Assembly (NCBI GenBank): GCA_037176725.1
Contig: JAZBRS010000026.1
Location: 102,593,501 to 102,657,500 of the forward strand
Length of the DNA stretch: 64,000 bases
Direction of reading: 5' to 3'
From: Posidonia oceanica
Lineage: Eukaryota > Streptophyta > Magnoliopsida > Alismatales > Posidoniaceae
Each line of letters opens with the position of its first letter. Position 1 is the stretch's first letter. The notes under the pieces are model-generated. The model did not search any database. It was not told where the DNA came from and saw only the letters and a list, made by a program, of their open reading frames with translations. Positions 1 through 10,639 of the stretch are shown here, in pieces. The position numbers and the translations under genes were made by a program.

Positions 1-1530
1 GATGCATGGGATGAATTTGGAATGGTTTTGAGTGAGTTTGTTGAGAAAACTCGTTTTTGGCCGTTTGAGCCTTGTGCCTTTACAAATTTGTAACTCGAGC
101 CATGGTTGATGAAATCTTGTGATGTTTGTTTTGAATGATAGAAAACTTTGCGTGCTTTGATTTGGTATATTTTGAGGATTTTATCGTGGCTTGTGTTGGG
201 ACCGGTTGAGGTTCCCATCTTGGGCGATTTTGAAATCGCCCTGTTTTGGGTTTTCTGAAGGCGTCTGGTTCGGCATGCCGATTTATTTTGATATGCCGTT
301 TTTACCCAGGTTTCGAGATACCAGACTTTTTCGGTATGCTGATTGTCTGTCAGATTTTGAACTCAGGGCCAGAATTTGGTCGATCGGGATTTTTTAGTGT
401 GTCGAAATCTCCTAATTCGGTCAACCAGTGGAAATCAATGTGCCGATTTAGGGCTTGAGGATGGACTGAGGTCCTGATTCGGTCGACCGAATAAATTCGG
501 TCTGCCAAATCAGACCCCTGAGCCATAATGAGTTGTTTTTCTTCCCAGAGGGTTTTGATTCTTATATTGCCAAGTAATGCAAGGGTTTTGTGATGTTTTT
601 GGCAACGTTGAAATGATTTGAAAATGGTTTTCTGGGAAGGTGAGAAATGTTTTGGAAATAGTTTTCCGTGGTTTTTGCTACGTGCTGGAACGAGTTAGGG
701 GTGAATGAGTCCCCGGGGTAACCCATAGCTGGAAAGGGAATTCTCAAGTAGTTCCAGCTAGACACTGGTCGGGTCAGGGGTGAAAGAGTCCCCAAGGTGG
801 CCCGTGGGAATTCTCAGGTAGTTCCAGCTAGACATTGGTCGGGTTAGGGGTGAAAGAGTCCCTAGGGTGACCCGTGGTCTAAGTGACCCCAATAGTAGGA
901 CATCTTTGGTGTACCCTGTGTGGCTATTGTCTGGTTTGGACTTGAGGATTCATGACTCACGGATCCAAGGCGGCGAACTCCTACACGGGGTGGTTCTGCT
1001 GCGGCAGTGTAGTCCACGGTAAAGGGTTGAGGCCCCTAGTGGCTGCTTGTGGCTGGGTCGATCGTCTGTGGCTAGGGCGACTCGACAGGTTTTGACACTG
1101 TGTGCATGTGTTGTGGACTTGAGATGGTTTTACCACGGTTTTTGCCTTGTGGCGGTTTTAGCCAGGGTTTGGCTGGTTGTTGATTATAAAGAGTTTTTCC
1201 AAGGCATGTGTTTTTAGAGACAAAATGATTTCTTGTTTTAATTGATCCATATGCTTAGTATGGTTTTGTACTGATTTTTCCGCCTATTTTTGGTAGGGCG
1301 TGTACTAGGTGACAAGAGTGTCACTCACGCTGGTTTCTGTTTGCTTTTGTTGCAAGTGCATTTAGGTTTGCAACCCAGTCTGGTGTATAAGTTTTAGTAG
1401 GAGCCACGTAGCCGCACACTATAGATATGGGTAGTTATTTTGTTAAAATTTTAATTTTTCTTGAACAATTAATTAGTTAATTATTTTAAGTCAGGTAGTT
1501 GGTGCCAGTTGGTAGTACCGGGGCGTTACG
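1..1530 (+). mobile_element. LTR-1: 3' part of a long Ty3/gypsy LTR (Tekay/Del-like), cut by the left edge
   Basis: This is non-coding LTR sequence. It ends at CGTTACG (1524-1530), a one-base variant of the CGTTACA end of the LTR at 6828-10258. It shares two blocks with the other long LTRs. One is the 'ACTCCTACACGGGGTGGT' block (about 975-1060; compare 9285-9370). The other is a GTGTACTAGGTGAC...GTCACTCA box (1308-1332; compare 10019 and 29789). The part at 250-510 carries several palindromes such as TCGGCATGCCGA (270-281) and ATTCGGTCGACCGAAT (477-492). No recognisable primer-binding site follows, so it may be a 3' LTR or a solo LTR. Assignment to Tekay/Del rests on end structure and length, not on coding sequence. 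Confidence 0.6.
694..877 (+). repeat. Three-copy tandem repeat inside LTR-1
   Basis: Three imperfect copies begin near 694, 773 and 843 (periods about 79 and 70 bp). Each reads GTYAGGGGTGAAAGAGTCCC followed by a block containing 'GAATTCTCARGTAGTTCCAG'. Related 'gtcaggg(g)ttagagtccc' units occur in the solo LTR at 9100-9230, so the array belongs to the LTR family and is not local. Confidence 0.7.
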
Positions 1531-2674
1531 ACGTTACTACGCGGTCCCGATACCTGAAGCTCCTTACAAGGAATGTGAACCCATGAAAAGTTTGGTGGAG
1601 CGCCAGCACCACCCTCTGCCTCCTATCGAACAAAATCGAGGATGTTCCTACACCAAGTATCATCCTTAGCCATCCCAACAGTTGGAGGAACGACAGTACT
1701 AGGTCCAACACCAGGTATCAGCTCCTTCGACTCCGTCTACTCAGAATCCTCAGCTAAAGGAACAAAAGACTCTGAGCCCGAGCTCCCAGAGCTGCTAGTG
1801 TCGGCGTCGTGTCCACAGACCTCAGAATCCTCCCCTCAGCCAGTAGAGGGTCCTCCACAGCCACCACGCCGCCACTTTGAGGTACCTTCGCCATCATCGG
1901 GGCCTCAGGCACCTCCATCTCAATGTCTGCCTGCACCTCAGCCTCCACTACGGTCGACTCCTTTGCCACGAAGGTCGAAGTCGGTTCAGGCCTGCCGGAT
2001 GTTGATGGCCCATCACCCCTATGTGCCAACTTTTTTGGGCTCATGTAGGACTTCCTGTATCATGGCATCAATTGTAAAAGAACCCAACAAGGATTGGTGA
2101 CACACTCAAGGGAAGACGAAGGAAAAGGAGTAAGAAGAAAGAGGCATACTTGCACTTTGTGAAACGCCACCTGTAGTCACCGCTATCACCATCGAACCCA
2201 CCACCACTATCACCAACAGTCGCCACTATCATCGTTGAAACGTCACTGCTATCACCATTGAAGCTTGCACCCTAGCTTCTTTCACCAAGGTCGTCCACCG
2301 CTTCACCCCGTAGCACAATGGACGGTGATGGGAGGACATTGTCGTTGAAGAAGAAGAGAGGAGAGGACGAGAGCAGGAGAAAGAAGCTAAATGGGCTGTG
2401 TTGAACCGTGCGATGAGTAAAATGCCTAAAATCCCTTGATTCTACATTAAACGCTAGGATGACTGTGTCTAACACTAAAAGCACAATGAAGGTGTTGAAT
2501 GCCGGGATGGCTGTGTTTTACGTTGAACGCACCAGTATCCTCGATCAACACTTCTGACACAGGGAGATCCCTAAACTTGCTCTACTTGGTTCTTTAATTT
2601 ATCAAAAAATGGCATACATGCATAAAATTCAGAAAAATGGAAATTTTTATTAATTGTGAAAGATTACAAATTCA
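1531..2674. other. Unassigned retroelement-derived sequence
   Basis: No supported gene lies here. Open frames at 1642-2100 (plus) and 1754-2044 (minus) are Pro/Ser-rich, overlap each other and match no domain I know. At 2440-2475 and 2491-2552 there are degenerate copies of the ACGC palindromic cassette described at 6136. The stretch probably belongs to the same element as the PMD pseudogene that follows. Confidence 0.4.
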
Positions 2675-3818
2675 CTATAGCTTTTGTTTCTTTACAGATT
2701 CATTACAAAGTTTGGACTTTACACCCTCATACCACACATCATAAGTGGTGGAAGAAATGGTGTCCCGATCTACATTTGTGTTGTCCCATGAAGAAAGGGC
2801 TTGAATCTGACCCTTTCCATCCCAGAAACCAGTGTGAAAATACACTTGAGTAACGTATTCAGGAGTTTCCCTCAAGCGAGGAAGAATCATGTTAGGAAAG
2901 CAAGGCATAGAAGGAATAGCACGTGGAATGCCGAGCATAGAAAAACAACACTAAGGATTGTACCTTACAAACTCCGTTGCCCCAACCAATGTCAAAAAGT
3001 ACTTGGGATCGTATATTGTCTTGAATGAGGAAAGTTGGTTGAAGAGGTCCACTTGTGGCTTAACCTCACATGTGTAAATACGGCAAATGTACTCCTCAAG
3101 TGGAAGAACAGCATCAAGAGCAGGCACCAAGATGTGTTCATCAAGCCACCTTAAGACCAAGAAAGGAGATTCAAAGAAGGGCCCACCAACACACGTGCTC
3201 GACAAGCCGTGTATGGTAAATGCCAGCACAGATTGACTCAAACTCTTCTCTGGATTGTTGACACTCATGCACATAAGCTCTACGTGATAAGCACTAATGG
3301 TGAGAGTCTCGTTAGAAAACAACACCAATCCTCCTATCAAGATGAAGATGCATTCCAAGCAAGACGCCTCAGATGTTGTCCCTTTGCTTGGCAAAGAATT
3401 TCCACAAAAAAGCCAGATTAATGCAACCGTCCGACACCAGATCCTTCAAAACGGTAACGGATCCCAAGATATGCTTCAATAGTGAAAATGCCCCCGCAAT
3501 CCCAATTGGCAAGAGATAAGCAACACGAGAATAAATAGTGGGGTCAGCTTGACGGGTACCAAGCAATGCACTTACCTCTTCCAACAGAATAGTGAGTTCT
3601 CCAGAGTATGTGAAAAATGTGTGAGTGTCGGGATTCCACAACCCATAGAGGCCAAAAAGTGCCTTCCAGTCAATTGGTTGACGTAGCATCCGCAAAGCCT
3701 GTCGAAGACCAACTTCTTCCAAGCACTCCCAATACTTCTTCAATGTCCAAGACCGAAAATTTTGAACCCAATCAAGTTGGTAGGCTTTACAATCCTGAGT
3801 GTTGTTCGAATTAGTCAA
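2675..3818 (-). pseudogene. Plant mobile domain (PMD, aminotransferase-like) ORF, frameshifted
   Basis: Three consecutive minus-strand frames (3818-3369, 3394-2951, 2938-2675) together resemble a PMD protein. The diagnostic stretch is near residues 62-88 of the first frame: W-N-P-D-T-H-T-F-F followed by GELTILLEEVSALLG. This is the W..xTHTFxFxxGE.T.TLEDV..L.G pattern of the family. The second frame begins 26 bases inside the end of the first, so at least one frameshift separates them. PMD proteins occur in MULE and gypsy transposons and in a few host genes such as MAIN/MAIL1. The setting here, between retroelement repeats and palindromic cassettes, points to a transposon passenger. It is not intact, and unspliced introns are a less likely explanation for the breaks. 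Confidence 0.65.
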
Positions 3819-4223
3819 GGGCTATCAAAAAGAATAGAGAGGGTTAACACAAAAGAGAGCAGCATGAGAATAAAAGACAAAAGGAAAAACATACTTTCCC
3901 GCTCATCAAAAGGTTCACCATATGATGAGGGATCTTCCCCAACTAGAGCTGCATCTGATTAGAGGAGGAGGAGAAGTTCGCCACCTTGAATGCATGACGA
4001 GGAATGTTGTTCAAATCCATGAGGCCAATAGAGAATTTCCTAAAAGCAAAAGAGACCAAGAAGTGAAGGAGTGGACTGTTGTTCATCAACAACCTCAGCA
4101 AAGGGACCTAATATTGGCCAAGACACCTCCCTGAGAAAGGAAACACCCGCAGAATCAAAGATTTATCTCCTTATTTGTAGCAGTCAGAAAGGAAGGACAG
4201 CAGTCTACCTTGAGTCGTTAAAC

Positions 4224-4340
4224 ACATGGTGCACTGCATCTAATGTTGAATGCTAATGTATGGGCGTTCAACACACAAAATTTGAAAGGAAACAAATCTA
4301 AAGTGTAGAATGCTAGAATTCATGCGTTTTACGCCACCAA
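4224..4340. repeat. Degenerate palindromic cassettes flanking the PMD relic
   Basis: Motifs such as GTTGAATGCTAATG, GGGCGTTCAACAC and ATGCGTTTTACGCC repeat the half-sites of the ACGCA/TGCGT cassette described at 6136, here eroded. With those at 2440-2552 they bracket the PMD pseudogene. Confidence 0.45.
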
Positions 4341-4719
4341 ATGCATAATAATTTAAAAAATAGCCAATGTGATTAGCAGAGATGAGGTCAACCCCCTTTG
4401 TCCGACACCCAGGAATATCATGGACCTCTTCCACACTAATTTGTGTCATAGGACGATATTCCCTGCAGAGAGTATAGGCTACACTCGATGAAAGGACACT
4501 TAATTATGACGAATTGCATCCATTCATGTGCCAATCCGCTCTAGATATTGAGATAAATTCTCAAGCTATCCCGGTATATAAATCAAAGCAGGCAATGATG
4601 AAGGAATTTCACTATTTAGGGTCATGCATTGCATACCAAGACCATCTCCCTTGCTTTCCCACCAGTATACATCCATGCAAAGCACATCATAAGGCATCAT
4701 GAGTGGTCGTCAGAATCGA

Positions 4720-5770
4720 TTATCTCTAACCTATCCAACCTAGTTAGGATTTCCTCGTCCCAGTGCCGATCATCCTCCTTAGACTTCTTCGCCCCAGTGC
4801 TGGTTATCTTTTGATTACCTTATTAGAATTTCCTCGCCCTAGTGTCGGTCATCCTCCTTAGACTTCCTCGTCAAGGTGCTGGTTGTGTTTTTTATTACCA
4901 TGTGTCGGATTTCATCGCCATGCTCCGGTTATCCTCTCTTTTGACCTCCTTGGGTAATCCCTAAGGCCAAGTCTCTTTCTCTGGTGGCAACATTTAGTCT
5001 CATATCTAGAGGTTATTTTATCAGACTTCCCCACCCTGTGCTAGTCGTCCCGATCTTTGTGTCGGATTTCCTCACCATGTGTCGGTTACCCTCTCCTTTG
5101 GCCCCCCTTAGGAAATCCCAGAGGCCGAGTCTCTTTCCCTAGTAGCAGCATTTAGTCTCATATCCAGTGGCTATTTTATCAGGCTTTCCACCCTATGTCG
5201 GTCGTCTTGATCTTTGTGTCAGATTTCCTAGCCATGTGTTGGTTATCCTCGCCTTTGACCCCCTTAAGCAATCCCTGAGGTCGAGTCTCTTCCCTGGTGA
5301 TAGCATTTAATCTCGTATCCAATGCATATTTATCAGACTTCCCTACTCTGTGCCAGTCATCTTGATCTTTGTGTTGAATTTCCTCACCATGTACCAGTTA
5401 TCCTCGCCTTTGATCCTCTTAGGCAATCCCTAAGGCTGAGTCTCTTTCCTTGGTGGCAGCATTTATTCTCGTATCCAACGGTAATTTTATCAGACTTCCC
5501 CTCCCTGTGTCGGTCGTCTCGATCTTTGTGCCGGATTTCCTCACCATGTCTCGGTAATCCTTGCCTTTGACCCCCTTAGGCAATCCCTGAGGCCGAATCT
5601 CTTTCCCTAGTAGCAACATTTAGTGTCATATCCAGTGGTTTACCTTGTCAGACTTCCTCACCATGAACTAGTCGTCTTGACCCCTTTGACCTCCTTAGGC
5701 AATCCCTGAGGCTGAGTCTCTTTCCCTGGTGGCAGCATTTAGTCTCATATCCAAGTGTTGATTTTTTCAG
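4720..5770. repeat. Tandem array, unit about 156 bp, six degenerate copies
   Basis: A block reading roughly AATCCCTGAGGCCGAGTCTC recurs near 4954, 5113, 5269, 5423, 5580 and 5699 (spacings 159, 156, 154, 157, 119). Between these, 'CAGACTTCCCC..CCCTGTGTCGGTCGTC' and 'TCGGATTTCCTCACCATGTG' blocks also repeat. A shorter sub-repeat ('TTCCTCGCCCYAGTGYCGGT') precedes the array at 4750-4900. Open frames here are by-products of the repeat. The array may be internal to the element carrying the PMD relic. Confidence 0.75.
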
Positions 5771-6135
5771 TATCCGAGTGTAGGATGTCAGCTCGATCCC
5801 TATATTTCTCATCCAGCCTAGTGGAAACCCAAACTCATGTCTAGGTCTTGGATCTTCTTCCCTTTGTCCAACTTGGTGGAAGCGTAGACTAACATCCAAG
5901 TGTTGGTTCTTCATTTTAATTTGAAAACCCTCGGGTAGTGCCACATGGGAATATCGTCTCGCCTTAAAGTCGGTTTCGTGCTGAAACCACCTTCAATGAG
6001 GGGCAATCTGTAGAATCCCATTTTTGGCACTCCCCTATTCTTTTTTTTAGCCACACCATACCATGTTGCACTCGATCTTGGAAGTCTTTCTCTTAGACTC
6101 AAGGCTCTCCAAAACCTAATTTGCTCCCACAGGCT

Positions 6136-6660
6136 GTAAAACGCAAATTGTCATGCGTTCTATGTTGAACGCAAATTAGCATACGTCTTACAGTCCGCTG
6201 TTGTTTCCCTTCCATCTTAGCCAAACCTTCCTTTTTTGGACTTGAGATAATTTCTCATTATCTTAAACGAGTCCACGTGTCTTATTTAGAGGTATTTATT
6301 AACTCATTTAAATGACCCATTTGACCTAGCACCCAAATTTGGCAAGTTTGCAGCCTGAGGGTGTAAAACGTTGGGATACCTGCGTTCTACATAGAACGTA
6401 TGACAGGCTGCGTTTTACACCTGACAGTTGTGTTGTCCACGCCTTCCACTTTCCTTTTTTGGAATAATTTTGAATTCCAAATTATTTCCATTTAAGGATA
6501 ACCCCGTTGATCGTGCGTGGACTTAATCAGGATTTATTGTGCTTAATTCTCCATTAAAAGGGAGAATATTCCTTCAATAATGAGGCTAGGCGTCTAGAAG
6601 TTGTAAAACGCAGCCTATGCTGCGTTCTACATTGAACGCAGCTATGTCTGCGTTTTACAC
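6136..6660. repeat. Three double-palindrome cassettes (ACGCA/TGCGT family)
   Basis: Copies lie at 6136-6191, 6361-6420 and 6602-6660, spaced 225 and 241 bp. Each has the plan GTGTAAAACGCA - spacer - TGCGTTCTAC - ATTGAACGCA - spacer - TGCGTTTTACAC. This gives two adjacent hairpins inside one outer inverted repeat. In the third copy the outer arms GTAAAACGCAG (6603-6613) and CTGCGTTTTAC (6648-6658) match perfectly. In the second, GTGTAAAACG (6361-6370) and CGTTTTACAC (6411-6420) match perfectly. Confidence 0.85.
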
Positions 6661-6743
6661 CCTAGAATTGGAAATTGCTTGCTGTAGCTAGACTACTTTG
6701 CCAATTTTGGAGCTATTGCCTTCCTTTGATCCTCCCATGCCTC

Positions 6744-6750
6744 TATAAAT
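6744..6750 (+). promoter_or_regulatory. TATA box of LTR-0
   Basis: TATAAAT in the context CCTCTATAAATATGTGG, 84 bases downstream of the last cassette. The sequence is canonical, and its position fits the U3 end of an LTR. Transcription is inferred. Confidence 0.5.
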
Positions 6751-6884
6751 ATGTGGACACCCCAACCTTTGAGAAGGATGGATTTCAGAGTTAGAGAGCA
6801 ATTTGGACTGGAAATTCGGACTAGAGTTGTAACGACCCAGATTTGAGGCAGCATATTAGGCCAGATATTTAACCTGGATTTTGG

Positions 6885-7119
6885 GTGTATTGGACGTTGA
6901 ATATGGTTTGTCTTATATTAGATGCGTATCAGGCAGCATTCTACACTTGAATTACTGATTTCTGGATTTCTAGGGTGTTAGACGTTGGTATGCTTGTGTC
7001 TTATGTTAGACACAAGAAATCCCATGTCCAACACCTGAAATATTGATTTCTGGCCTTTGAGTGTTAGACACAGCAGTTGACACGTCCTACGTAAGATGCA
7101 TGAACAACCACGTCTAACG
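6885..7119. repeat. Three cassettes upstream of the LTR TATA box
   Basis: Copies at 6885-6946, 6975-7034 and 7061-7119, about 88 bp apart, end 32 bases before the TATA box at 7151. Arms here are variants of GTGTTAGACG and CGTCTAACAC. The 6975 copy has an inner pair built on GTGTCTTATGTTAGACAC. They lie where U3 promoter or enhancer elements would be expected. Confidence 0.75.
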
Positions 7120-7150
7120 TCCTAAGTTGTGTCTAGAAACTTCTGCTGCC

Positions 7151-7157
7151 TATATAT
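7151..7157 (+). promoter_or_regulatory. TATA box of the solo LTR
   Basis: TATATAT in the context CTGCCTATATATGTGCATGC, directly after the three cassettes. The probable transcription start is about 30 bases downstream. This is inferred from position only. Confidence 0.5.
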
Positions 7158-7289
7158 GTGCATGCAGGGGTGGCTTCTTGGGAGGTTTTTCTTCCTCTTC
7201 TTCTTCGTCCCTGGAGTGTGTGAGGGTGATTCAGGGGTTTCCAAGGGAGAGAATTCAGGGGAGAAAGAGGTAAACTTGGTTGCGAGCTT

Positions 7290-7347
7290 TCCTTCTTCTT
7301 CTTCTTCTTCTTCTTCTTCTTCTTCTTCTTCTTCTTCTTCTTCTTCT
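7290..7347 (+). repeat. (TTC)n microsatellite
   Basis: About 19 TTC units in the presumed LTR leader. They give the spurious poly-Ser (plus) and poly-Glu/Lys (minus) frames here. Confidence 0.95.
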
Positions 7348-7652
7348 CCTCCTTTCCTTTCCTCAATCATGCATGCACTGATTTCCCTGGGTTTTCTAGC
7401 GTTGCATGAGTGGTTGAGGATTGTGGGACGCAGAGGAAGGATGTAGGGAGCTATGGACCGCTGTAAAGGCCGACGGTTGTTTGGGTGTTCCTTGGTGCTA
7501 GGTACACACCCTTTAGAGTATTTTTGCATGCCTTATTGATGTATTTTCTTGCTTGCATGTCTCGGATGGGATGATGTAAGGGTGTTTTTGAATGGCATGT
7601 AGTTGTTGGGGTTTTTGCATGCCTGGGATGGAGGATTTAGCTAGACCTCCTG

Positions 7653-8432
7653 CTGTAGGACGATGAACGCAAGTCCTGGTGCGTCCAACGTTGGACGCAG
7701 TCCGAGCCGCGTCTTGCACCTATTTCCAATAGCTTGCATGTTTTCTCTAAAGATGGTTTGGTTGATACCTTAAAATTGATATGTGATGCATGTCGTAGAA
7801 GCTAGGTGTTTCCCTTCCCATTTTATGATTTCATTATCAAATCATATGCATGCGTGTAGGCTGAAGAAGGATTTCAGTTAAGAATTAAGCTCTGGGGTGT
7901 ATGACGCATGGTTTCTTGCGTCTTATGTAAGACGCAAGCTCCTACGCATCTTACACTCCAGTTAGACAAACTCTATGCATTCCCCTTTTAGATTTAAGTT
8001 ATATGGTTTTGAAAGTTTGAAGTAAATTGCCTGCATTGATATACTGTTATTTAGCTATATTTTAACCCCATGGATGAGATGATTAGGATGCAAGAGGGTT
8101 TTAGAAGGAATTTTTAAGGAATCAGTACTTTTTGTGTTAGACGCTGGACCTTGTAGCGTCCAATGTGGGATGCAACTTATGTCAATGTCTAACACTTGAT
8201 GATTGAATTTGACTTCCTCTTGGCATAATAAATTGATATGATGGCATAATGACTTAGGTTTTCCCCTTAAATGGTTTAAATGGACAATAGGATTAATGAA
8301 TAACCTTTGGATTAAATATTTGTTGGTAATTCTGTTGCACACTGAGTTATATACTCAAGAGCATTGTCTGGTGTGTTGGACGCTAGGGATCCTAGCGTCC
8401 AACGTTAGACGCAGGTCAGGCTGCGTCTAACA
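7653..8432. repeat. Four cassettes at regular ~240-bp spacing
   Basis: Copies start near 7653, 7897, 8134 and 8373 (spacings 244, 237, 239). The first centres on a perfect 20-bp palindrome, TGCGTCCAACGTTGGACGCA (7680-7699). The second centres on TTGCGTCTTA/TAAGACGCAA (7916-7937). The fourth is two abutting hairpins: 8375-8403 with a 13-bp stem and 3-nt loop, and 8404-8431 with an 11-bp stem and 6-nt loop. Arm bases differ between copies, yet partners usually change together. Confidence 0.85.
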
Positions 8433-10258
8433 TCCTGAATCCAGAACTTAAGGTTTTGGGTTTGTTTTTGTGATGGTGTTTGGTCTTGTTGTTGCAAAAC
8501 ACTTCAAGACCTTTGTTTTGGCTTTCTTGTGGTTACTTCTGGGTGATTTTTATGCCCAGAAGGTGTGGTTTTTTTTTTGCACGATTTAGCCGCACGGTCT
8601 TGGCCTAACAAAGGAGCTGTTTAGGCCGTGTTTTGAGCCAGTTTCTAGTATGTGATTTCAAAAGGGTTTTCAAATGATTTGAGAAAAATATTGAATGTTT
8701 TGGAAATGGTTTTCCAAAGGATTTGGAAAAAAGATACAGAGTTTTGTGGCTTTTGGTAGTGGCTTTTCGTGCGGTGTTTGTGGTGCTTTCGAGATGATTT
8801 TCGAAATAGTTTTCGAAAATGATTTTCAAAAGAATTTGGAAAAGAAATGCATGGTTTGCAAAGGTTTTGAGAAATGATTTTTGAGATTTTGAGGGACCAA
8901 GAGATCGAAGCTTCTGGCAGACGGATTAGGGACGACTGATACCCCTAGATGGTCGAGTGTCAGTTGCTTAGGATGAGGTCCGTGGTTTTTTGTGGTTTTG
9001 TAGGAGCCACAGGGATCGTACTGGCAGACCAGGGACGATTGATACCTCTAGAGGGTCAGGTACGAGTCCGAGGTCATGGTTGCCGAGTTGGGCATTGACA
9101 AGGTCTGGGGTTCGAGTCCCCAGGTGGCCCCAACGCAGAGTTAGCAAGATCCAAGGTTTGAGCCCCCAAGTGGCCTATGCGTAATGTTGGTAGGGTCAGG
9201 GGTTAGAGTCCCCAAGTGGCTCGAGTTAGGACATCGAGAGGACGTACTCTGTGGTGGACTTTTGAGGGTTCTTTGAGTACGAACTCGGGGCGGGGGACTC
9301 CTACACGGGGTGGTCCTGTTGCAGCAGTGCAGTGCACTTCGGGGTTAGAGTCCCTGGACGACTGCTTGTAGCTGGTCGGTCGCTGGTGGCCACAATGACA
9401 CGATGGGTTTTTGCGCTGGGTGCGTGAGTTTGTGGTGGTGGTTTCTCGATCTCTGATTCAAGTTTTCAGGCTCTGGTCTAATGGAAACCTTAGTTTTTGA
9501 GATGTGGATTGTGCTAGTTTTTGGACTTGGTTTGGCATAGAGTAGCCATTCCAAGTATGCATAAAGAGATTTCAAATATGCATATGGTTTTGGTTTAGAA
9601 AAGAGAAAATGGTTTTGAAAAGCATATTTTAAAGGATTTATACTTGTGGGGCAATAGTGGATTGCCTCATTGTGGTGTTGTGGCATCAAGGTAAGATGCC
9701 TGTTTTCTTAAGTTTTTGGTGGTTTTGGTCTTCTGGCTTCAATAGTGATGGTGCCTGTTTTAGTGATATGTTTTGTTGGCAGATCTCGAGTTTTGTAAGG
9801 TTTGAGCTTTTGATTTTAAAATGATTTTTGCGATGCACATCACAATGAATGGGTGCATTGTATTTTCTATGGTGTGGGTTTAACGTGGAATTGTAGCGAT
9901 TTTGGATTCCTGCTTTTAATGTGTAGGACCGTTGAGGTTTTCCTAGATTTTGGTTTCGTTTTAGCATGACTTTCGGATTTGTCTTTCCAGTCTTATCTTT
10001 CAGTTTTGTCTTAGGTGGGTGTGTACTGGGTGACCTTTTTAGTGGTCACTCATGTGTATTTTGTTTTGTTGTTGTTTAGCAGGTGCAGGTATAGGAGTAG
10101 GTCATTTTGCTAGTGTACATAGAGAGGAGTTACTCAACCATTCATCAAGGATTCTGGATAAGTCTATTGTTTTAGGTTTATTTCTGTTGATTTGAATTTA
10201 GAAATTAGTGTTAGAAATTGGAAAAGAAAATGTAGGGCGTGAGGTCAGGGGCGTTACA

Positions 10259-10639
10259 GGAGTTCAGTGGAGAATCCAAAGGGAATTTGAGAGGAAAGAA
10301 ATTTGAGATGGAAATTTGAGAGAAAATTGGGTGTGATAAAAAGAGAGAAAAGAGAGAATTTAGGATTTCTTTCGGTGACACCGTCTTTGAACACTGCTTC
10401 ACATTCAAGAGCATACATTCCATGAATTAAAAGTGGTCTTTTATTATTGCATTTCTTTTTTTTTATGCATTCATAGATAAGCATTGCATATAGTGTCATC
10501 CGGGGGGATAGACCCTCAGGTAAGTATTTTTTTTCATTTATCCCATGTCATTTAGTTTTTATTTTTACATCCTTACTACACCTTATTAATCTGCGAATTT
10601 TAATCTTGTTTTTTGCAAGGAAAAGAGGAAGAGGAAGAA
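10259..10639 (+). other. Continuation of LTR-0 and junction with the gypsy pol relic
   Basis: The purine-rich start (GGAGTTCAGTGGAGAATCC) resembles the bases before 6828, so LTR-0 probably resumes here after the solo LTR. No coding sequence is supported. The boundary with the minus-strand integrase relic lies near 10620-10640 and is approximate. Confidence 0.4.

Larger units (their letters stand above)
5771..6827 (+). mobile_element. LTR-0: upstream part of a long LTR, interrupted at 6827
   Basis: This contains three palindromic cassettes (6136-6191, 6361-6420, 6602-6660) followed by a TATA box (6744-6750). That is the same order as in the LTR at 6828-10258. It stops at AGAGT where the next LTR begins and appears to resume at 10259 (GGAGT). 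The left boundary is not defined. Confidence 0.5.
6828..10258 (+). mobile_element. Solo LTR, 3.43 kb, Tekay/Del-like Ty3/gypsy
   Basis: The ends are TGTAACG (6828-6834) and CGTTACA (10252-10258), a perfect terminal inverted repeat. The flanks AGAGT (6823-6827) and GGAGT (10259-10263) match at four of five bases, as an aged 5-bp target duplication would. There is no gag-pol sequence inside. It holds seven palindromic cassettes, a TATA box at 7151-7157, a TTC microsatellite and the LTR blocks shared with LTR-1 and LTR-3. It is read as a solo LTR left by recombination, inserted into LTR-0. A non-autonomous element is the alternative. Confidence 0.7.

Noticed and set aside
1642..2100. 152-codon Pro/Ser-rich open frame on the plus strand
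   Set aside because: It overlaps a minus-strand frame, lacks any domain, and lies in retroelement sequence. Compositional bias explains it.
7122..7529. Open frames with poly-Ser, poly-Glu or poly-Lys
   Set aside because: They are translations of the TTC microsatellite in all frames.
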